From CAVSJR01 sp963728285 (GTDB lineage Bacteria > Actinomycetota > UBA4738 > HRBIN12): a stretch of 64,000 nucleotides of DNA. The notes beneath the pieces were generated by a model, which ran no database searches, had not been told where the DNA came from, and worked only from the letters and a program-made list of their open reading frames with translations. This document shows, piece by piece, positions 1 to 10,592 of this stretch. Where the stretch lies: the NCBI GenBank assembly GCA_963728285.1, contig CAVSJR010000002.1:186001-250000 (forward strand), in the 5' to 3' direction. Position 1 is the stretch's first letter. Each line of letters begins with the position of its first letter. The translations under genes were made by a program, and so were the position numbers.

Positions 1-1880
1 GAGAGGGCCGACGAGCGCTCGTCGCGCGGGCCGAGCTCCTCGCGCAGATGCAGGGCTCGCTCGAGGTGCCTCGCGACCAACTCCTCGACGTCGGCCTGAT
101 CGGCGTCCTCCCCGGATATCCAATCGCCGAGCTGCTCGTGGAGCTCCGCTCGCTGCCCCTTCGAGAGGCCCCGGTACGCGGCCTCGAGGACGAGGGCGTG
201 CGCGAAGCGCCAACGACCACCGGCCTCGTCCTCCGGCTGCACGAGACCGCTCCGGTCCAGGGAAGCGATCGCCGGCTCTACGTCGTCGGGCTGCACCTCC
301 GGGGCGAGTGCGCGCACCGCCGCTGCCCGGAATCGGCGGCCCTCGACGGACGCTCGCTCGAGGATGAGGCGTGGCACGGGATCGAGGCGGTCGAGCCGCG
401 CCGCGACGAGTGCCTGCAACGTCTCGGGGATCTCGAGGGCGGCATCCTCCGAACCCATCCACGCGCCGTCGACGAGGAGCCCTTGATCCTCCAGCATCGC
501 CGTGAGCTGCTCCAGGTACAAGGGGTTCCCCTCGGCCGTCTCGCAAACCCGATCGACGACGGACGGCGGGGCCTGGTCCCCGAGCAGGAGCTCGGCGACC
601 CGCCGAGTGTCCGCCGCTGAGAGAGGTGGCAGCGTCGTCGTGACGGCGCGGGGCTTGCCCGCCGCCCAACTGGGCCGCTGCTCGAGGAGCTCGGGCCTGG
701 CGAGACAGAGGAAGAGCACCCGGCCGTGCACTCGCTCGACGACCGCGTCGGCCAGGTCGAGCATCGGCGGCTCCGCCCAGTGCACGTCCTCGAGCACCAC
801 GACGAGGGGCCGCTCTGCGGCGAGCACCTCGAGCAGGCGCCGCACGGCCCACGCAGTGTCGGCGCCGCCCGCCTCCCCGACCCCGAGGAACTGAGCGAGA
901 CGGTCGCCGATGGAGGGGCCATCCGGCTGCGCCGCCAGGTGCTCGCGGAGGGCCGCCGCCACCTCCTCGGCCTCTCCCGAAGGTCTGCCGGCCGCCTGCG
1001 AAAGCAGCTCGACGAGGGGCGCGAACGTGACGCCTTCACCGTAGGAAGGAGTCTGTCCGACGAGGACCGTCGCCCGTTCCCGGACCTCGGCCGCGAACGC
1101 GGCCGCCAGCCGAGACTTCCCCACTCCGGGCGGAGCCAGGATGGTCACGAGCACGCCCGCACCGGCGTCGACCGCGTCCTCCAGCGCCCCTTCGAGCATC
1201 CTCACATGGCGGTCGCGCCCGACGAACGGCGTCGCGCTCCGTGCCGCCGGCGGATGAACCGACACCACGCGCCAGGCGGAGACCGGTTCGGCCTTGCCCT
1301 TGGCGTGCAGCGGCCCAACCGGGTCGGCCGCCACCGCGCCGCGCACGAGGCGCCACGTCGGCTCGCCGATCAACACCTCGCCCGGTCCGGCCGCCGATTC
1401 CAGGCGCGAGGCCGTGTTCATCACGTCGCCGAGGATGAGCGAGTCGTCGCCGGGCACGAGCACCTCGCCCGTGGTCATCCCGATCCGGGCGGCGAGCGGG
1501 GTCGGCGAGGCATCGTTCAGCGACTCGAGGCGCTCCTGCATCTCGACCGCGGCGCGCACGGCCCGAAGCCCGTCGTCCTCGTGGGCGGCCGGAAGACCGA
1601 AGATCGCCACCACCGCGTCGCCGATGAACTTCTCCACCCGACCGCCGTGGCGTTCGACGGCCGCGCGCATCTCGGTGAAGTAGCGCTCAAGGATCGGGCG
1701 GAGCACCTCGGGGTCGTGGGTCTCCCCGAGCGTGGTCGAACCGACCAGATCGCAGAACAGGGCCGTGACGGTCCTGCGGACCTCGCGGGAGGCGATCGAC
1801 GCATCGAGCGGCGTGCCGCACCGGTTGCAGAACCTCGCCCCGTCGGGGTTCTCCATTCCGCAGGAGGGGCAGATGAGCAC
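1..1880 (-). CDS. Adenylate/guanylate cyclase with zinc ribbon and AAA ATPase module (3' end outside window)
   Basis: Reading the minus strand from GTG 1880 gives one unbroken frame to the window edge, so about 626 residues are visible and the C-terminus is missing. Residues 4-21 form a zinc ribbon (CPSC...CNRC). Residues 36-190 are a class III cyclase domain: the two metal-binding aspartates (D44 in FCDLVGST, D88 in KFIGDA) and the transition-state Asn/Arg pair (N155, R159) are all present, so it should be catalytic. A Walker A (APPGVGKS, 249-256) opens an AAA/STAND-type ATPase. This zinc ribbon-cyclase-AAA order, usually followed by TPR repeats, is known from actinobacterial sensory proteins that make cAMP or cGMP. 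The GTG lies six bases after a TAGCAT element, so the message may be leaderless. The signal sensed is unknown. Confidence 0.85.
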   Translation of the reverse strand, partial: MLICPSCGMENPDGARFCNRCGTPLDASIASREVRRTVTALFCDLVGSTTLGETHDPEVLRPILERYFTEMRAAVERHGGRVEKFIGDAVVAIFGLPAAHEDDGLRAVRAAVEMQERLESLNDASPTPLAARIGMTTGEVLVPGDDSLILGDVMNTASRLESAAGPGEVLIGEPTWRLVRGAVAADPVGPLHAKGKAEPVSAWRVVSVHPPAARSATPFVGRDRHVRMLEGALEDAVDAGAGVLVTILAPPGVGKSRLAAAFAAEVRERATVLVGQTPSYGEGVTFAPLVELLSQAAGRPSGEAEEVAAALREHLAAQPDGPSIGDRLAQFLGVGEAGGADTAWAVRRLLEVLAAERPLVVVLEDVHWAEPPMLDLADAVVERVHGRVLFLCLARPELLEQRPSWAAGKPRAVTTTLPPLSAADTRRVAELLLGDQAPPSVVDRVCETAEGNPLYLEQLTAMLEDQGLLVDGAWMGSEDAALEIPETLQALVAARLDRLDPVPRLILERASVEGRRFRAAAVRALAPEVQPDDVEPAIASLDRSGLVQPEDEAGGRWRFAHALVLEAAYRGLSKGQRAELHEQLGDWISGEDADQADVEELVARHLERALHLREELGPRDERSSAL

Positions 1881-1885
1881 GCCCG

Positions 1886-1891
1886 ATGCTA
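1886..1891 (-). promoter_or_regulatory. Possible -10 element (TAGCAT) for the cyclase gene
   Basis: TAGCAT on the minus strand fits the actinobacterial -10 pattern TAnnnT and ends six bases before the GTG start of the cyclase, as expected for a leaderless transcript. No clear -35 box is seen. The same hexamer recurs ahead of ligD and other genes here. Confidence 0.4.
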
Positions 1892-1966
1892 TCCCGCTCG
1901 CCGAGGACGACGTACCGGGGCGGCGGCCGAGCGGCCCCGGTCGGCCCGGGACCGCTCGGGTTGCCG

Positions 1967-2317
1967 TCAGTCGTACTGGACGACCTGGCGAACCTCGACC
2001 GAGCCGTACTTGGCCCCCGGCACGCGCTTCGCGAGCTCGACGGCCTGCTCCGGGCCCTCCGCCTCGACCTTGTAGTAGGCGATCAGCTGCGGATTGGTCG
2101 ACACGGCGGGGCCGCCGGTCGCACCGATCCCGCTGCCGTTGGCCGCCACCGTCGTGGCCGTCGTCGTCGGCAGGAAGGGGTCGCCGTCGACGAAGTTCCC
2201 GCTCGAGCGGATCGACCGGGAGAACGCTTCGTACTCATCGGAGACGGCCTGGTTCTGCTCGGGCGTGGCGTGCGCCATCGCCGCCTCGTCCCCGTAGATC
2301 AGCAGCATGTACTTCAC
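1967..2317 (-). CDS. YCII-related (DGPF) domain protein
   Basis: A 116-residue protein starting with the typical KYMLLIYGDE strand of the YCII/DGPF family. GTG 2317 is chosen as start because a strong ribosome site (aggaggtgg) ends a few bases upstream; a longer open frame upstream has no family similarity. Family members are small dimeric ferredoxin-like folds, often encoded beside ECF sigma factors. None is directly adjacent here. The reaction is unknown. It follows the ammonium transporter on the same strand with about 200 bases between, so its own promoter is likely. Confidence 0.75.
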   Translation of the reverse strand: MKYMLLIYGDEAAMAHATPEQNQAVSDEYEAFSRSIRSSGNFVDGDPFLPTTTATTVAANGSGIGATGGPAVSTNPQLIAYYKVEAEGPEQAVELAKRVPGAKYGSVEVRQVVQYD

Positions 2318-2517
2318 GGTTCCACCTCCTGGTCCCGCGGCCCGTCCGCGTCCACCTCTGCAACGAGCGGCTCCGGCGGATATCGACACGAAGGCCAGAA
2401 AAATCCTCGAATCGCCTTCGCGGGCTCCGGAGAGGACGATCGTCTTCGGCGACGCACCGCCACTGCCATCCCGGCGACCACCCACGTCGGCGTACCCGCC
2501 TCCAGTGGGCGTAAGGA

Positions 2518-3734
2518 TCAGAGTCGATAGCCGACCTCGCCGTGCTGCGATTGGTCCAGGCCCACGTCCTCGTGCTCCTCGGTGACCCGCAGTCCCACGG
2601 TGATGTCGGTGAATTTCAAGATGACCATGGTTGCCAAGAACGAGAAGACCACCGTGACGGTCGCCAGCACGCCTTGCTTTCCCACCTGCGCCAGGCTCGC
2701 GGCCGCGCCGGTCGCGTTGATCGCCAAGCTCGCGAACATCCCCGTGAGCAGCACCCCCAAGATGCCGCCCACCATGTGGACTCCGACCACGTCAAGTGAG
2801 TCGTCGTAGCCGAAGCGCCCCTTCAGTCCCACAGCCAGGCAACACACGATCCCCGCAGCCAAGCCGATCGCGATCGCGGCCATCGGCTGCACGTACCCGG
2901 CGGCCGGGGTGATCGTGGCGAGACCGGCCACAGCCCCGGTGGCCGCGCCGATCGTGGTGACCTTCCCCGTCCGCACGCGCTCCAGGACGATCCAGCCGAG
3001 CAGTGCGGCGGCGGCACCCAGCTGGGTATTCACGAATGCACTGGAGGCGAGCGCGCCGGACGTGAGGGCGCTCCCGGCATTGAACCCGAACCATCCGAAC
3101 CACAGGATCCCCGCACCCAGGATCGACGAACGGGACGTTGTGGGGCGACATGTCGTCCGAGCCGTGCCCGCGGCGCCGGCCCAGGTAGATCGCGGTGGCC
3201 AGCGCAGCCGCACCCGCGTTCGCATGCACCACCGCGCCACCCGCGAAGTCCAGCGCGCCGATCCCGTCTGCGCCGAGGAAGCCGCCGCCCCACTCCCAAT
3301 GGGCCAGGGGAGCGTAGACGAAGAAGCGACCACAGGCCGATGAACATCAGGTAGCCGGAGAATCGCATCCGCTCCGCAAAGGCTCCAGCGATGAGCGCAG
3401 GTGTGATGATCGCGAACATCATCTGGAAGACCATGAACGACGTAGCGGGCACGGTGGGTGCGTACGCACTGGGCGCTGCCCCGACCCCGCTGAGTCCCAG
3501 GAAGTCCAGCCCACCGATCAGGCCGGCTTTGTCGGGTCCGAACGCCAGGGTGTAGCCGATGAGCGCCCACAGTACGGTGACCAATCCCAGCGCGATGAAT
3601 GACTGCATGATGGTGCCCACGACGTTCTTCGATCGCACCAGTCCGCCGTAGAAGAAGGCGAGCCCCGGCGTCATGAACATCACCAGGGCAGCAGAGACGA
3701 GGAGCCAAGCCGTATCACCGGAGTTGACGTGCAC
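2518..3734 (-). CDS. amt: Ammonium transporter (two frameshifts)
   Basis: Reassembled from three frames, this is a full-length Amt/AmtB channel of 404 residues that conducts ammonium/ammonia across the inner membrane. It begins at GTG 3734 behind a strong site (ggaggtgaa). The N-terminal part carries AFFYGGLVRSKN. Both pore histidines are visible (VHANAG and DVVGVHMVGG), and the pore segments GWFGFNAGSA and the C-terminal tail follow. Two single-base insertions break it, near 3315 and near 3127; deleting one base at each restores the family sequence with no other change. Amt is normally gated by a GlnK/GlnB-type PII protein. No PII gene is adjacent, but glnB lies 11 kb away on the same strand. 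Confidence 0.88.
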
Positions 3735-3820
3735 TCGTTCACCTCCCGGAACGCGGAGAGACCACGTCGACCTCGAAGCCTACGCTCCCGTGCCGGCGTG
3801 GGCGAACCGCTTCGGTGAGG

Positions 3821-4800
3821 TCAGGGAAACCCAGACGCTGCGCGATGGCGCTCGGCCTCCGGCGTGCCGAGGTCGAAGATGTCGTACGCGCGATAGGGGG
3901 TCATGCCGACGCTCTCGTAGAGCGCGACGGCACCGGTCGGATTCTGCGAATCAACCCCGAGCCTCACCTCGCGGTGACCTCGCTTCGCCAGCTCGGCGAA
4001 CGCATCGGCGCAGGAGCGCCTTCGCGATGCCGCGGCCGCGCCATCGCGGGAACCACCCCGAGGACGCGCGACGTATCCCGTCCCCCGCGAACGACAGCGC
4101 CACGACGTGCCCGACGACCTCTCCGTCGACCTCCGCGAGGTGCGCCAGGGAAGGGTCCCAGTCCTCGGCCCCGTACATCTCCGCCTCGAACGTCTCGTAG
4201 GGGATCGGACGAAACCCCCAGTGATCTGCGAACGACGCCTCGTTCACGTCGTGAAGCGCACGCTCGTCCCTGCCGGTCTCGAAGGCCCGGATGGTCACGC
4301 CGGCCGGCGCCGCTCCGGCATCTTCGTCCGAGGCGAGCTTCCTGCCCATCGTCCACGACGACCGGACCTGCACGTAGCCGCGCGACGTCAGCAGCGCGCG
4401 CCCCGCGACGTCTCGATCGGCGGTCTGCGGCGCGGATCGCCTTCCGAGCCGCGCTCCGTCCGCGAGGGCCTCCACCCCACGCCAGGGCCCAGGATCCGAT
4501 CCCCCGTCCCACGTGATTCGGATGTACCCGAATCAGGGAGTCGAGCGGACCGCCCTCCTCGCGGCTCCACATCCCCTGCGCGAAGCACGCGACCTCTGAG
4601 CCCCTCAGGACGAGCCGCGTGTCCCGCCCGAGGTCCGTCGACGGAATGTGCCAGATCCAGGTCAGGAACTCCCGGATCGGATCGGGATCCAACCCAAGGG
4701 CCCGATCGGCGTCGTCCACGAGACGAACGACGACGTCCAGATCGGCGTCGGTCGCAGCGCGCGCGGTGAAACCCTCCGGGAGGGCGTGAGCATCCGTCAT
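3821..4800 (-). CDS. Tandem GNAT-family acetyltransferase (frameshifted)
   Basis: ATG 4800 opens a protein of about 325 residues with two GNAT folds. The first has the acetyl-CoA loop region HPNHVGRGIGSWAL. The second has RWRGRGIAKALL followed by the typical C-terminal strand NPTGAVALYESVGM and ends at TGA 3821. At least two one-base shifts interrupt it, near 4470 and near 4000. Tandem GNATs of this kind resemble mycothiol synthase and other actinobacterial N-acetyltransferases, but no substrate can be assigned. The gene lies between the TPR-cyclase and amt with short spacers. Confidence 0.75.
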
Positions 4801-4842
4801 GGGCAGCCGCGAGCATAGTCGCGCTCCGCGCGCGGCTCGGTC

Positions 4843-6769
4843 CTAGGTCTGCCAGTCGATGCTGACGACCCTGACCGGTTGCGCGATGCCTTTCAGCGAG
4901 ACGGCCCGCTCGTTCATCACCGCGTACGGGATGGGCTCCCCATCGACGGTTTCGCAGGTCACCACGATCTCGCCACCATCGGCGAGCGCGCCGACCCGTG
5001 CCGCCTGGTGGACGCCGAGCCCCGCGTAGTCGTCGACCATGACCGTCGCCTCCGCGGCGTGGAGCCCGATCCGAACCTCTGGGGCAAACCCGTGCAGGCG
5101 CCGATGCTCCGCGAGCGTCCGCTGGATCGCGACCGCGCAGGCGGCCGCGGCGGCGACGTCGGAGAAGCGTGGCGAAGAAGCCGTCGCCGGTCGTGTGCAC
5201 GATCTCACCGCGGTGCGACTCGATGACCGACCGCAGCGTCTCGTCATGCCAGCGCACGACGTTCTCCCAGGCCTCGTCGCCGATCGTCTCGAGGAGGTTC
5301 GTCGAGCCGACGATGTCGGTGAACATGAACGTCCGCGCGACGCGTCGTCCCGTCTTCGGCGCGCCGGCGCGAATCGCCTCGAGGCAACGCTCGGCCTCGA
5401 GCATGGCGCCGAGTCGCTCGAACGTCGCGAGGGCGGCCCGCAGCTCGAGGACCGCCGACTCCTCGTCTCCGTCCGACCGGTGGGCCAGCGCGAGGGATCG
5501 ACGCGCCTGCGCGGTCTCGAACGGGAAGTCGGCCTCGGTCCAGTGGCGGACCGCTCTTCGCAGCTCGGCGATCGCACCCGAGGCGTCGCCCTCGTACAGC
5601 AGGACCTCTCCCAGCGCCTGATGCGCGCACGCGTGCCACAGCGGCGCCTCGTAGGTCGACGCGATCTCGCGCAGCTCCTCGGCGGCTTCCCGCGCCTCCA
5701 CGACGTCGTGGGCGGCGAGCGAGATCTCCACCTGGGCCGGGAGCAGGCGAGCCCTCACCAACGCCGGCTGATCGGCGAGCGCCGCTCGGATCGACGAGCG
5801 AGCAGCGACGGGACGCCCTCGCGCAAGTTGCAACAGCGCCAGCCCGGGCTGGGCATCGTTCCCACGCTGATGAGCCTCGGCGAACGCCTCCTCGGCCCCG
5901 TCGAGGTCGCCGATCCGCAGGCGGATCTCTCCGATTTCGTGGAACCCCACGCCCGCGACCGGGAGGTCCCCGAAGGCGATCAGGTCCTGCACGGCCCGAC
6001 GCGCCTCGACCTCCGCGTCCTCGAATGCTCCGCGCAGGCGCATGATCTCCGCCCGCCGCGCCCGGCAGTGGCCCGGGAACCCGCTGATGGCCTGGCGTTC
6101 GCACCAGCGGGTCGTCGCCTCCGTCCACTCGCCCGCCCGCCGGTAGTCCGCGAGGTTCCGGCACACGACGATCGTCATGCAATACACGGCACCGGTCGCG
6201 TAGGGGGTGAGCTCACCTCCGACCGCCGCCGCCGTGGCCTCGTCGACCATCGACATGCCCTGGTCGACCTTCGCCTGGGAGACGAGCCCGATCCCCTGCA
6301 GCATGAGGCCGTAGGCCTGCAGGTCCCGATCCTCGAAGCGGGAGCCGATATCCAGCATCGCCGCCCCGTGCTGCATCATCTCCTCCACGCCGTCGCTGCT
6401 TCTCGCCAGGGCGAGCTCGAGGTATCCATGCTCGACGCCCTCGGGCTGCCCCTCCAGCAGTCGCGCCGCGCGCTGGAGCCAGCCGGCTGATTGCGCCGAC
6501 TGCAATCGCTCGCTCCATTGATCCGCGAGGAGCAGCGCCACATACGCGGCGCGCCGCGGGTTCCCCTCGCGCGTGTACGCGGCATAGGCGCGCTCCAGCG
6601 CGTCGATGCACTCGTTCGGATGCGCCGTCCACCACGCCGCTTCCGCGAGCGCCTCCAGCTCCTCGCCGGCCATCGCCTGGTCGGAGGCGCTCGAGAACGC
6701 GTCGTACGCGTCGCTCCATTGGTGGGCTGCCAAGGCCTTCCGAGCCCGTTCCAGCGTGCTGTCGGCCAC
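4843..6769 (-). CDS. TPR-repeat protein with C-terminal class III cyclase domain (one frameshift)
   Basis: About 641 residues. Residues 1-450 are helical TPR-like repeats rich in alanine and leucine; the last 175 residues are a class III cyclase domain. Metal aspartates are present in FMFTDIVGST and TTGDGFF. In the catalytic helix, GLGVHQAARVG, the arginine is kept but the usual Asn is replaced by His/Gln, so activity is uncertain. There is no AAA domain, unlike the cyclase at the window start. GTG 6769 is chosen because GGAGG lies eight bases upstream; ATG 6793 is an alternative. One inserted base near 5170 shifts the frame; removing it restores the metal-site strand and the end VRVVSIDWQT. 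Confidence 0.8.
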
Positions 6770-6949
6770 GAGACGATCCTCCCGTGACGGCATGTTCCCA
6801 CGTCGCCTGAGCGGGAGGAAGCCGCGATTGCGCAACGCATGAGCCGACGTTGTCGATGGCGGCGGCCGGCGCCCGGTTCCGGCCTCGACGATATAAATGT
6901 CGACCGTACGCTCGATCGCCGATGCTTCAGGCGTATCGACGGGCGCCCG

Positions 6950-8929
6950 TCAGTCGTCGCGAGCCGGCATGAACCGCTCGAACCACGCGAGGATCCGGGT
7001 CATGTGGTCGATCCTCGCGGGGTAGGCCTCGACCCCGTGGCCCTCCTCCGGGTAGACGACCACCTCGGTCGGAACGTCTCGGCGGCGAAGCGCCCGGTAG
7101 AACTCGACCGCCTGGCCGGGTGGCGTGCACCGATCGCGAAGGCCGGCCGTCAAGAGCGTCGGCGTCCGGACTCGCTCGGCGAAGAACACGGGGCTCCGCT
7201 CGAAGAAGATGCCCCCGGCCTCATCGGGCTCGGCTCGCACGAACTCGGCATCCCACTCGCCGATGTTGCTCTCGAAGTGGCTGCTGTACAGGTCGGTCGC
7301 CGGGGAGATCGCAACCGCGGCCGCGAACCGCTGGTCCACGACCGGAAGCCAGCTGGCCATGTAGCCGCCGTGGCTCGCGCCCATCACGCCCACGCGGTCG
7401 GGGTCGGCGACTCCCCGCTCGACGAGCGCGTCGATGCCCGACAGCGTGTCGAAGGCCTCCGCTCCGCCGGGATCACCGTAGACCATCTCGGCGAACGCCC
7501 GTCCTCGGCCCGCCGAGCCTCGCGGGTTCGGCAACAGCAACGCGAAGCCGCGAGACACCAGCAGCGACGTGAGCTCGCCGGGCCAGGAGGACTGGTGCGC
7601 CCACACCGGTCCCCCATGGATCCACGCGATCAGCGGGTGGGGGCCGGGGCGATCGGGCGATACGAGGTAGCCCCGGATCTCGAGCCCGTCGGGCGCCGTC
7701 CACCGAAGGCGCTCCTCCGTCCCGGAGATGCCTTGGACGTAGCCGGTGCCCGCGTGTCGGAACGCCGCGACCGAGCGTTCATCGCCGTGGTCGATCAGCA
7801 CGATCTCCGGCGGCGTCGCGTGTGATTGGGGCGCGGTGACGAATCCGCCGCTCGTGGGGCGGCCCGCCGGGTACCAGGAGCCGTAGCCCGACGCGGTGCT
7901 CCACGTCTCGGTGACGGTTCCGGCGGCGGCATCGATGTCGAGCGCCACGCCGTCGAGATCGCGAAGGCCCATCGCGAACAGGTTCGTCGCGTCTCGCCAC
8001 ACGACGCAGGTGACATCGACCCCGGAGGAATCGATTCGGGTGACGGCGCCCGCGTCGACGTCGACGAGGACGAGATCCCCGGCCACGGTGAGCCGGTCGC
8101 TGCAGATCGCCTCGACGGCGGCGACCCAACGTCCATCGGGCGACCCGGCGGGCAGTCCGAGCTGCACGTCCGAGCGCAGGAGGACGTCGGCGGCCTCGTT
8201 CGAGAGATCGATCCGCACGAGCGACGCCCGGTACCATGCGCCCTCGCCCGGGATCGTCGGAGGCGATCGTCAGCCACGGCCTCGTTCCCGCACCAGTCGG
8301 CCTCCCAGACGTTCATCGACTCCGGCGAGGCGAGCGTGGCCGTGCCGGCCGAGACATCGATCACCCACAGCCGGCGCCACTCCGCCGCGCGGTTCGCCGG
8401 CGACTCGACCTCGGGGAGCCACGACGGATCCTCGCCCTCCACCCTCGTCGTCCCCGATCCCGCGGCGCCGGCCCGATCCGCGCCGATCCCGGCGGCCACC
8501 GCGAGGATCCGCGTTCCGTCGGGCGACCAGGCATGCAGCTCGACCGAGCCGGGGACCTCGGGGAGGGCATCGGGCTCCCCGGGATCCGCGGGATCGAGCA
8601 GATACAGCTGCGAGCGCCCACGCTCCTTTCGATCGGACCGGAACGACAACCACGCGCCGTCCGGCGACCATCGAGGCTCGAGATCATCACCGGTCCCGTC
8701 GGTCAGCTCGCGGACGGCTCCGCCGGCTGCGTCGGCCACACCGATCCGATGTCGGGGCGTTCCCTCGAGTCCCTCGAACACCTCGCCGGCGAACGCGACG
8801 GTCGAGCCGTCGGGGGATGGGGCCGGGTCCGACGGCTCCGAGACGCGCCCGAACGCGGGCTCGCGCATCCGACGCACGTGCCGCTCGACGTCCTCGATAC
8901 GAAGCCGTTCCCCGCAGATCGCCGTCCAT
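6950..8929 (-). CDS. S9-family serine peptidase (acylaminoacyl/dipeptidyl peptidase type; frameshifted)
   Basis: After removing three single inserted bases (near 8905, 8262 and 8240) the gene encodes 658 residues, the usual size for an S9 peptidase with an N-terminal beta-propeller and C-terminal alpha/beta hydrolase. WSPDG-type blade motifs recur in the first 400 residues. The catalytic triad is visible: nucleophile Ser in GASHGGYMASW, Asp in GLRDRCTPPGQA, His in PEEGHGVEAYP, with the oxyanion-type HGGPVWAHQ upstream. It probably cleaves short peptides in the cytoplasm; no signal peptide is seen. ATG 8929 is inferred as the start because the next in-frame methionine would cut the first strand. 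Confidence 0.85.
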
Positions 8930-8980
8930 GTCGGCCAGGATAGGAGGACGTCGGAGCGGTTGCGACTCGAGGGTGGACCT

Positions 8981-9634
8981 CTACGACCCCGGCTCGCTCA
9001 CGCTCAGCGCCTCGATGTAATGGCCCTGCCCCTGCAGATCGGCCGAGCCGTTCGCGGCGTCAACGCCGAAGCGCTGCTCGAAGTCCACCGGGAGGACCCG
9101 GACGATACCGGAGAGATCGACTCGGTCTCCCGCATCGATCGCGGGCGCCGACTCACCGCCCCCGGTCACGACGACGAAGATCCGTCGAGCGGGGTCGCTC
9201 CCGGCCCAGAAGGCCTCGTCACCGACGACCGACTGCACCTCGACGCCGCTCCCCCGCACCGTCTGATCCTCGAAGGGCGCCAGGGCCTCGGCTCCGCCGC
9301 CCGCCGCGGCGAGGACGTCCTGGCCCTCGCTCGTCTGGATCGTCCCCTCCGCGACGCTGGCCTCTCCGGCGGCCGACCCACCGTCGTCGCCCCGTGACAC
9401 GAGGAACCAGATCAGGAGCCCGCCGCCGACCAGGAGGAGCAGCACCACGAGGATCCCGAGGCCTCCACCGCGACGGCGTCCCCCGCCCCTCGCTGGAAGG
9501 TACCCGGGGCGACGGCCCCTTCCGGGGCCGTCGCGACGGGGGAGATATCTGGCGCGCCGCGCCTGGCGGGCCCCACCCCGCGGCGGGAGGTAGCGGGCCC
9601 GACGCTGACGGCCGCCGCGCTCGTCCGTTCGCAT
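8981..9634 (-). CDS. Single-pass membrane protein with repeated RYLP-type basic head
   Basis: 217 residues that I do not recognise. The first 53 residues are almost only Arg, Gly, Pro and Tyr, and contain three copies of a short motif (ARYLPPRGG, ARYLPRRDG, PGYLPARGG). One transmembrane helix follows (LGILVVLLLLVGGGLLIWFLV). The remaining 140 residues are acidic, look extracytoplasmic and contain a compact beta-rich region (VRGSGVEVQSVVGDEAFWAG, then IFVVVTG and DRVDLSGIVR). This outer part resembles small OB-like stress domains, but I cannot assign a family. The positive head is predicted cytoplasmic. It lies 17 bases after the mechanosensitive-type gene, so the two may be co-transcribed. 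Confidence 0.7.
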   Translation of the reverse strand: MRTDERGGRQRRARYLPPRGGARQARRARYLPRRDGPGRGRRPGYLPARGGGRRRGGGLGILVVLLLLVGGGLLIWFLVSRGDDGGSAAGEASVAEGTIQTSEGQDVLAAAGGGAEALAPFEDQTVRGSGVEVQSVVGDEAFWAGSDPARRIFVVVTGGGESAPAIDAGDRVDLSGIVRVLPVDFEQRFGVDAANGSADLQGQGHYIEALSVSEPGS

Positions 9635-9651
9635 CGACGCCGTCCCGGCCC

Positions 9652-10434
9652 TCAGAGCGGACGGGTGTCGGCGGGATCGCGGACGTCCACGGTCCTGTCC
9701 GGCGAGGCCTGCTGCCGAACCTGGTCGACGCGCTCACGCGCGGCGTTGGGATCGGCGTTGTCCTTGATCTCGCGGCTCTTGTCCTCCACCTGAGCGCTGG
9801 CCCGCTCCCAGTAGCGGCGCATCGTCTGGATGCCGCCGCCGCCGATCGCGACGATCGCCGAGCCCACGATGATGGCGAGGATCGCGTAGTACAGCCCGTT
9901 CACGATCTCGGGCGCGATCTCGAGCTGGTTCAGCGCGGCGAAGATGCCGACCACGAGGATGGCCGCGCCCGCACCCCGGGCGATCCACTGACCTCCGGAC
10001 ACCCCTCCGAGCGTTGCCTGCAGCAGGTCGGAGGCCACCTTGGCCAGCGCGGCGGTGATCACGAGGATCAGCACCGCGGCGAAGACCTTCGGCAGGTAGG
10101 CGATCAGCCCGGTGAGGAGATCGGAGACCGGATTCGCTCCGAACACGCCGAAGGCCAGCTGGAGCACCAGCAGAAAGATGGTCCAGAACACGATCGTCGC
10201 CATGATGTCCGAGGCGTCGAACTTGCTCTTCTCGAGCGCGGTCGCGAGCGCGCCACGCTGAACCCACCGGTCGAAGCCGACCCGCTCGAGCAGCGAGTCG
10301 ACCAGCTTGGCGATCAGCTTGGCGACGAAGTAGCCGATGATGAGGATGGCGAGGAACCCGAGCAGCTTCGGCACGAACACCGCGATGCGCTGCCAGGCCT
10401 CGCTCAGACCTCCCTGGATGTCGATGGCGAGCAA
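9652..10434 (-). CDS. Membrane protein with conserved TM-helix repeats (CmpX/small-conductance channel type)
   Basis: About 260 residues with five hydrophobic segments, beginning with the amphipathic IAVFVPKLLGFLAILIIGYF typical of the conserved TM-helix (PF05552) family related to MscS-type channels. The C-terminal 65 residues are polar (RRYWERASAQVEDKSREIKD) and probably cytoplasmic. TTG 10434 is the preferred start because aggaggggg sits six bases upstream; a longer frame from 10482 has no ribosome site. The family is linked to osmotic or envelope stress, but gating has rarely been shown. The RYLP-repeat protein follows on the same strand. Confidence 0.78.
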   Translation of the reverse strand: MLAIDIQGGLSEAWQRIAVFVPKLLGFLAILIIGYFVAKLIAKLVDSLLERVGFDRWVQRGALATALEKSKFDASDIMATIVFWTIFLLVLQLAFGVFGANPVSDLLTGLIAYLPKVFAAVLILVITAALAKVASDLLQATLGGVSGGQWIARGAGAAILVVGIFAALNQLEIAPEIVNGLYYAILAIIVGSAIVAIGGGGIQTMRRYWERASAQVEDKSREIKDNADPNAARERVDQVRQQASPDRTVDVRDPADTRPL

Positions 10435-10592
10435 TGCAGTCCCCCTCCTGTGTGCGGGCCGACAACGGCGCCGGCCCGTCATGAGTCAACGAAGAGCGTC
10501 CTTACCCAGGGGTTGCCGGGCCTAAGCACCCGAGAATCGACCGATTCCTCCGCTGCCGCTGATGGGCGCCCACGCCCGCCATCGAAACGCCG

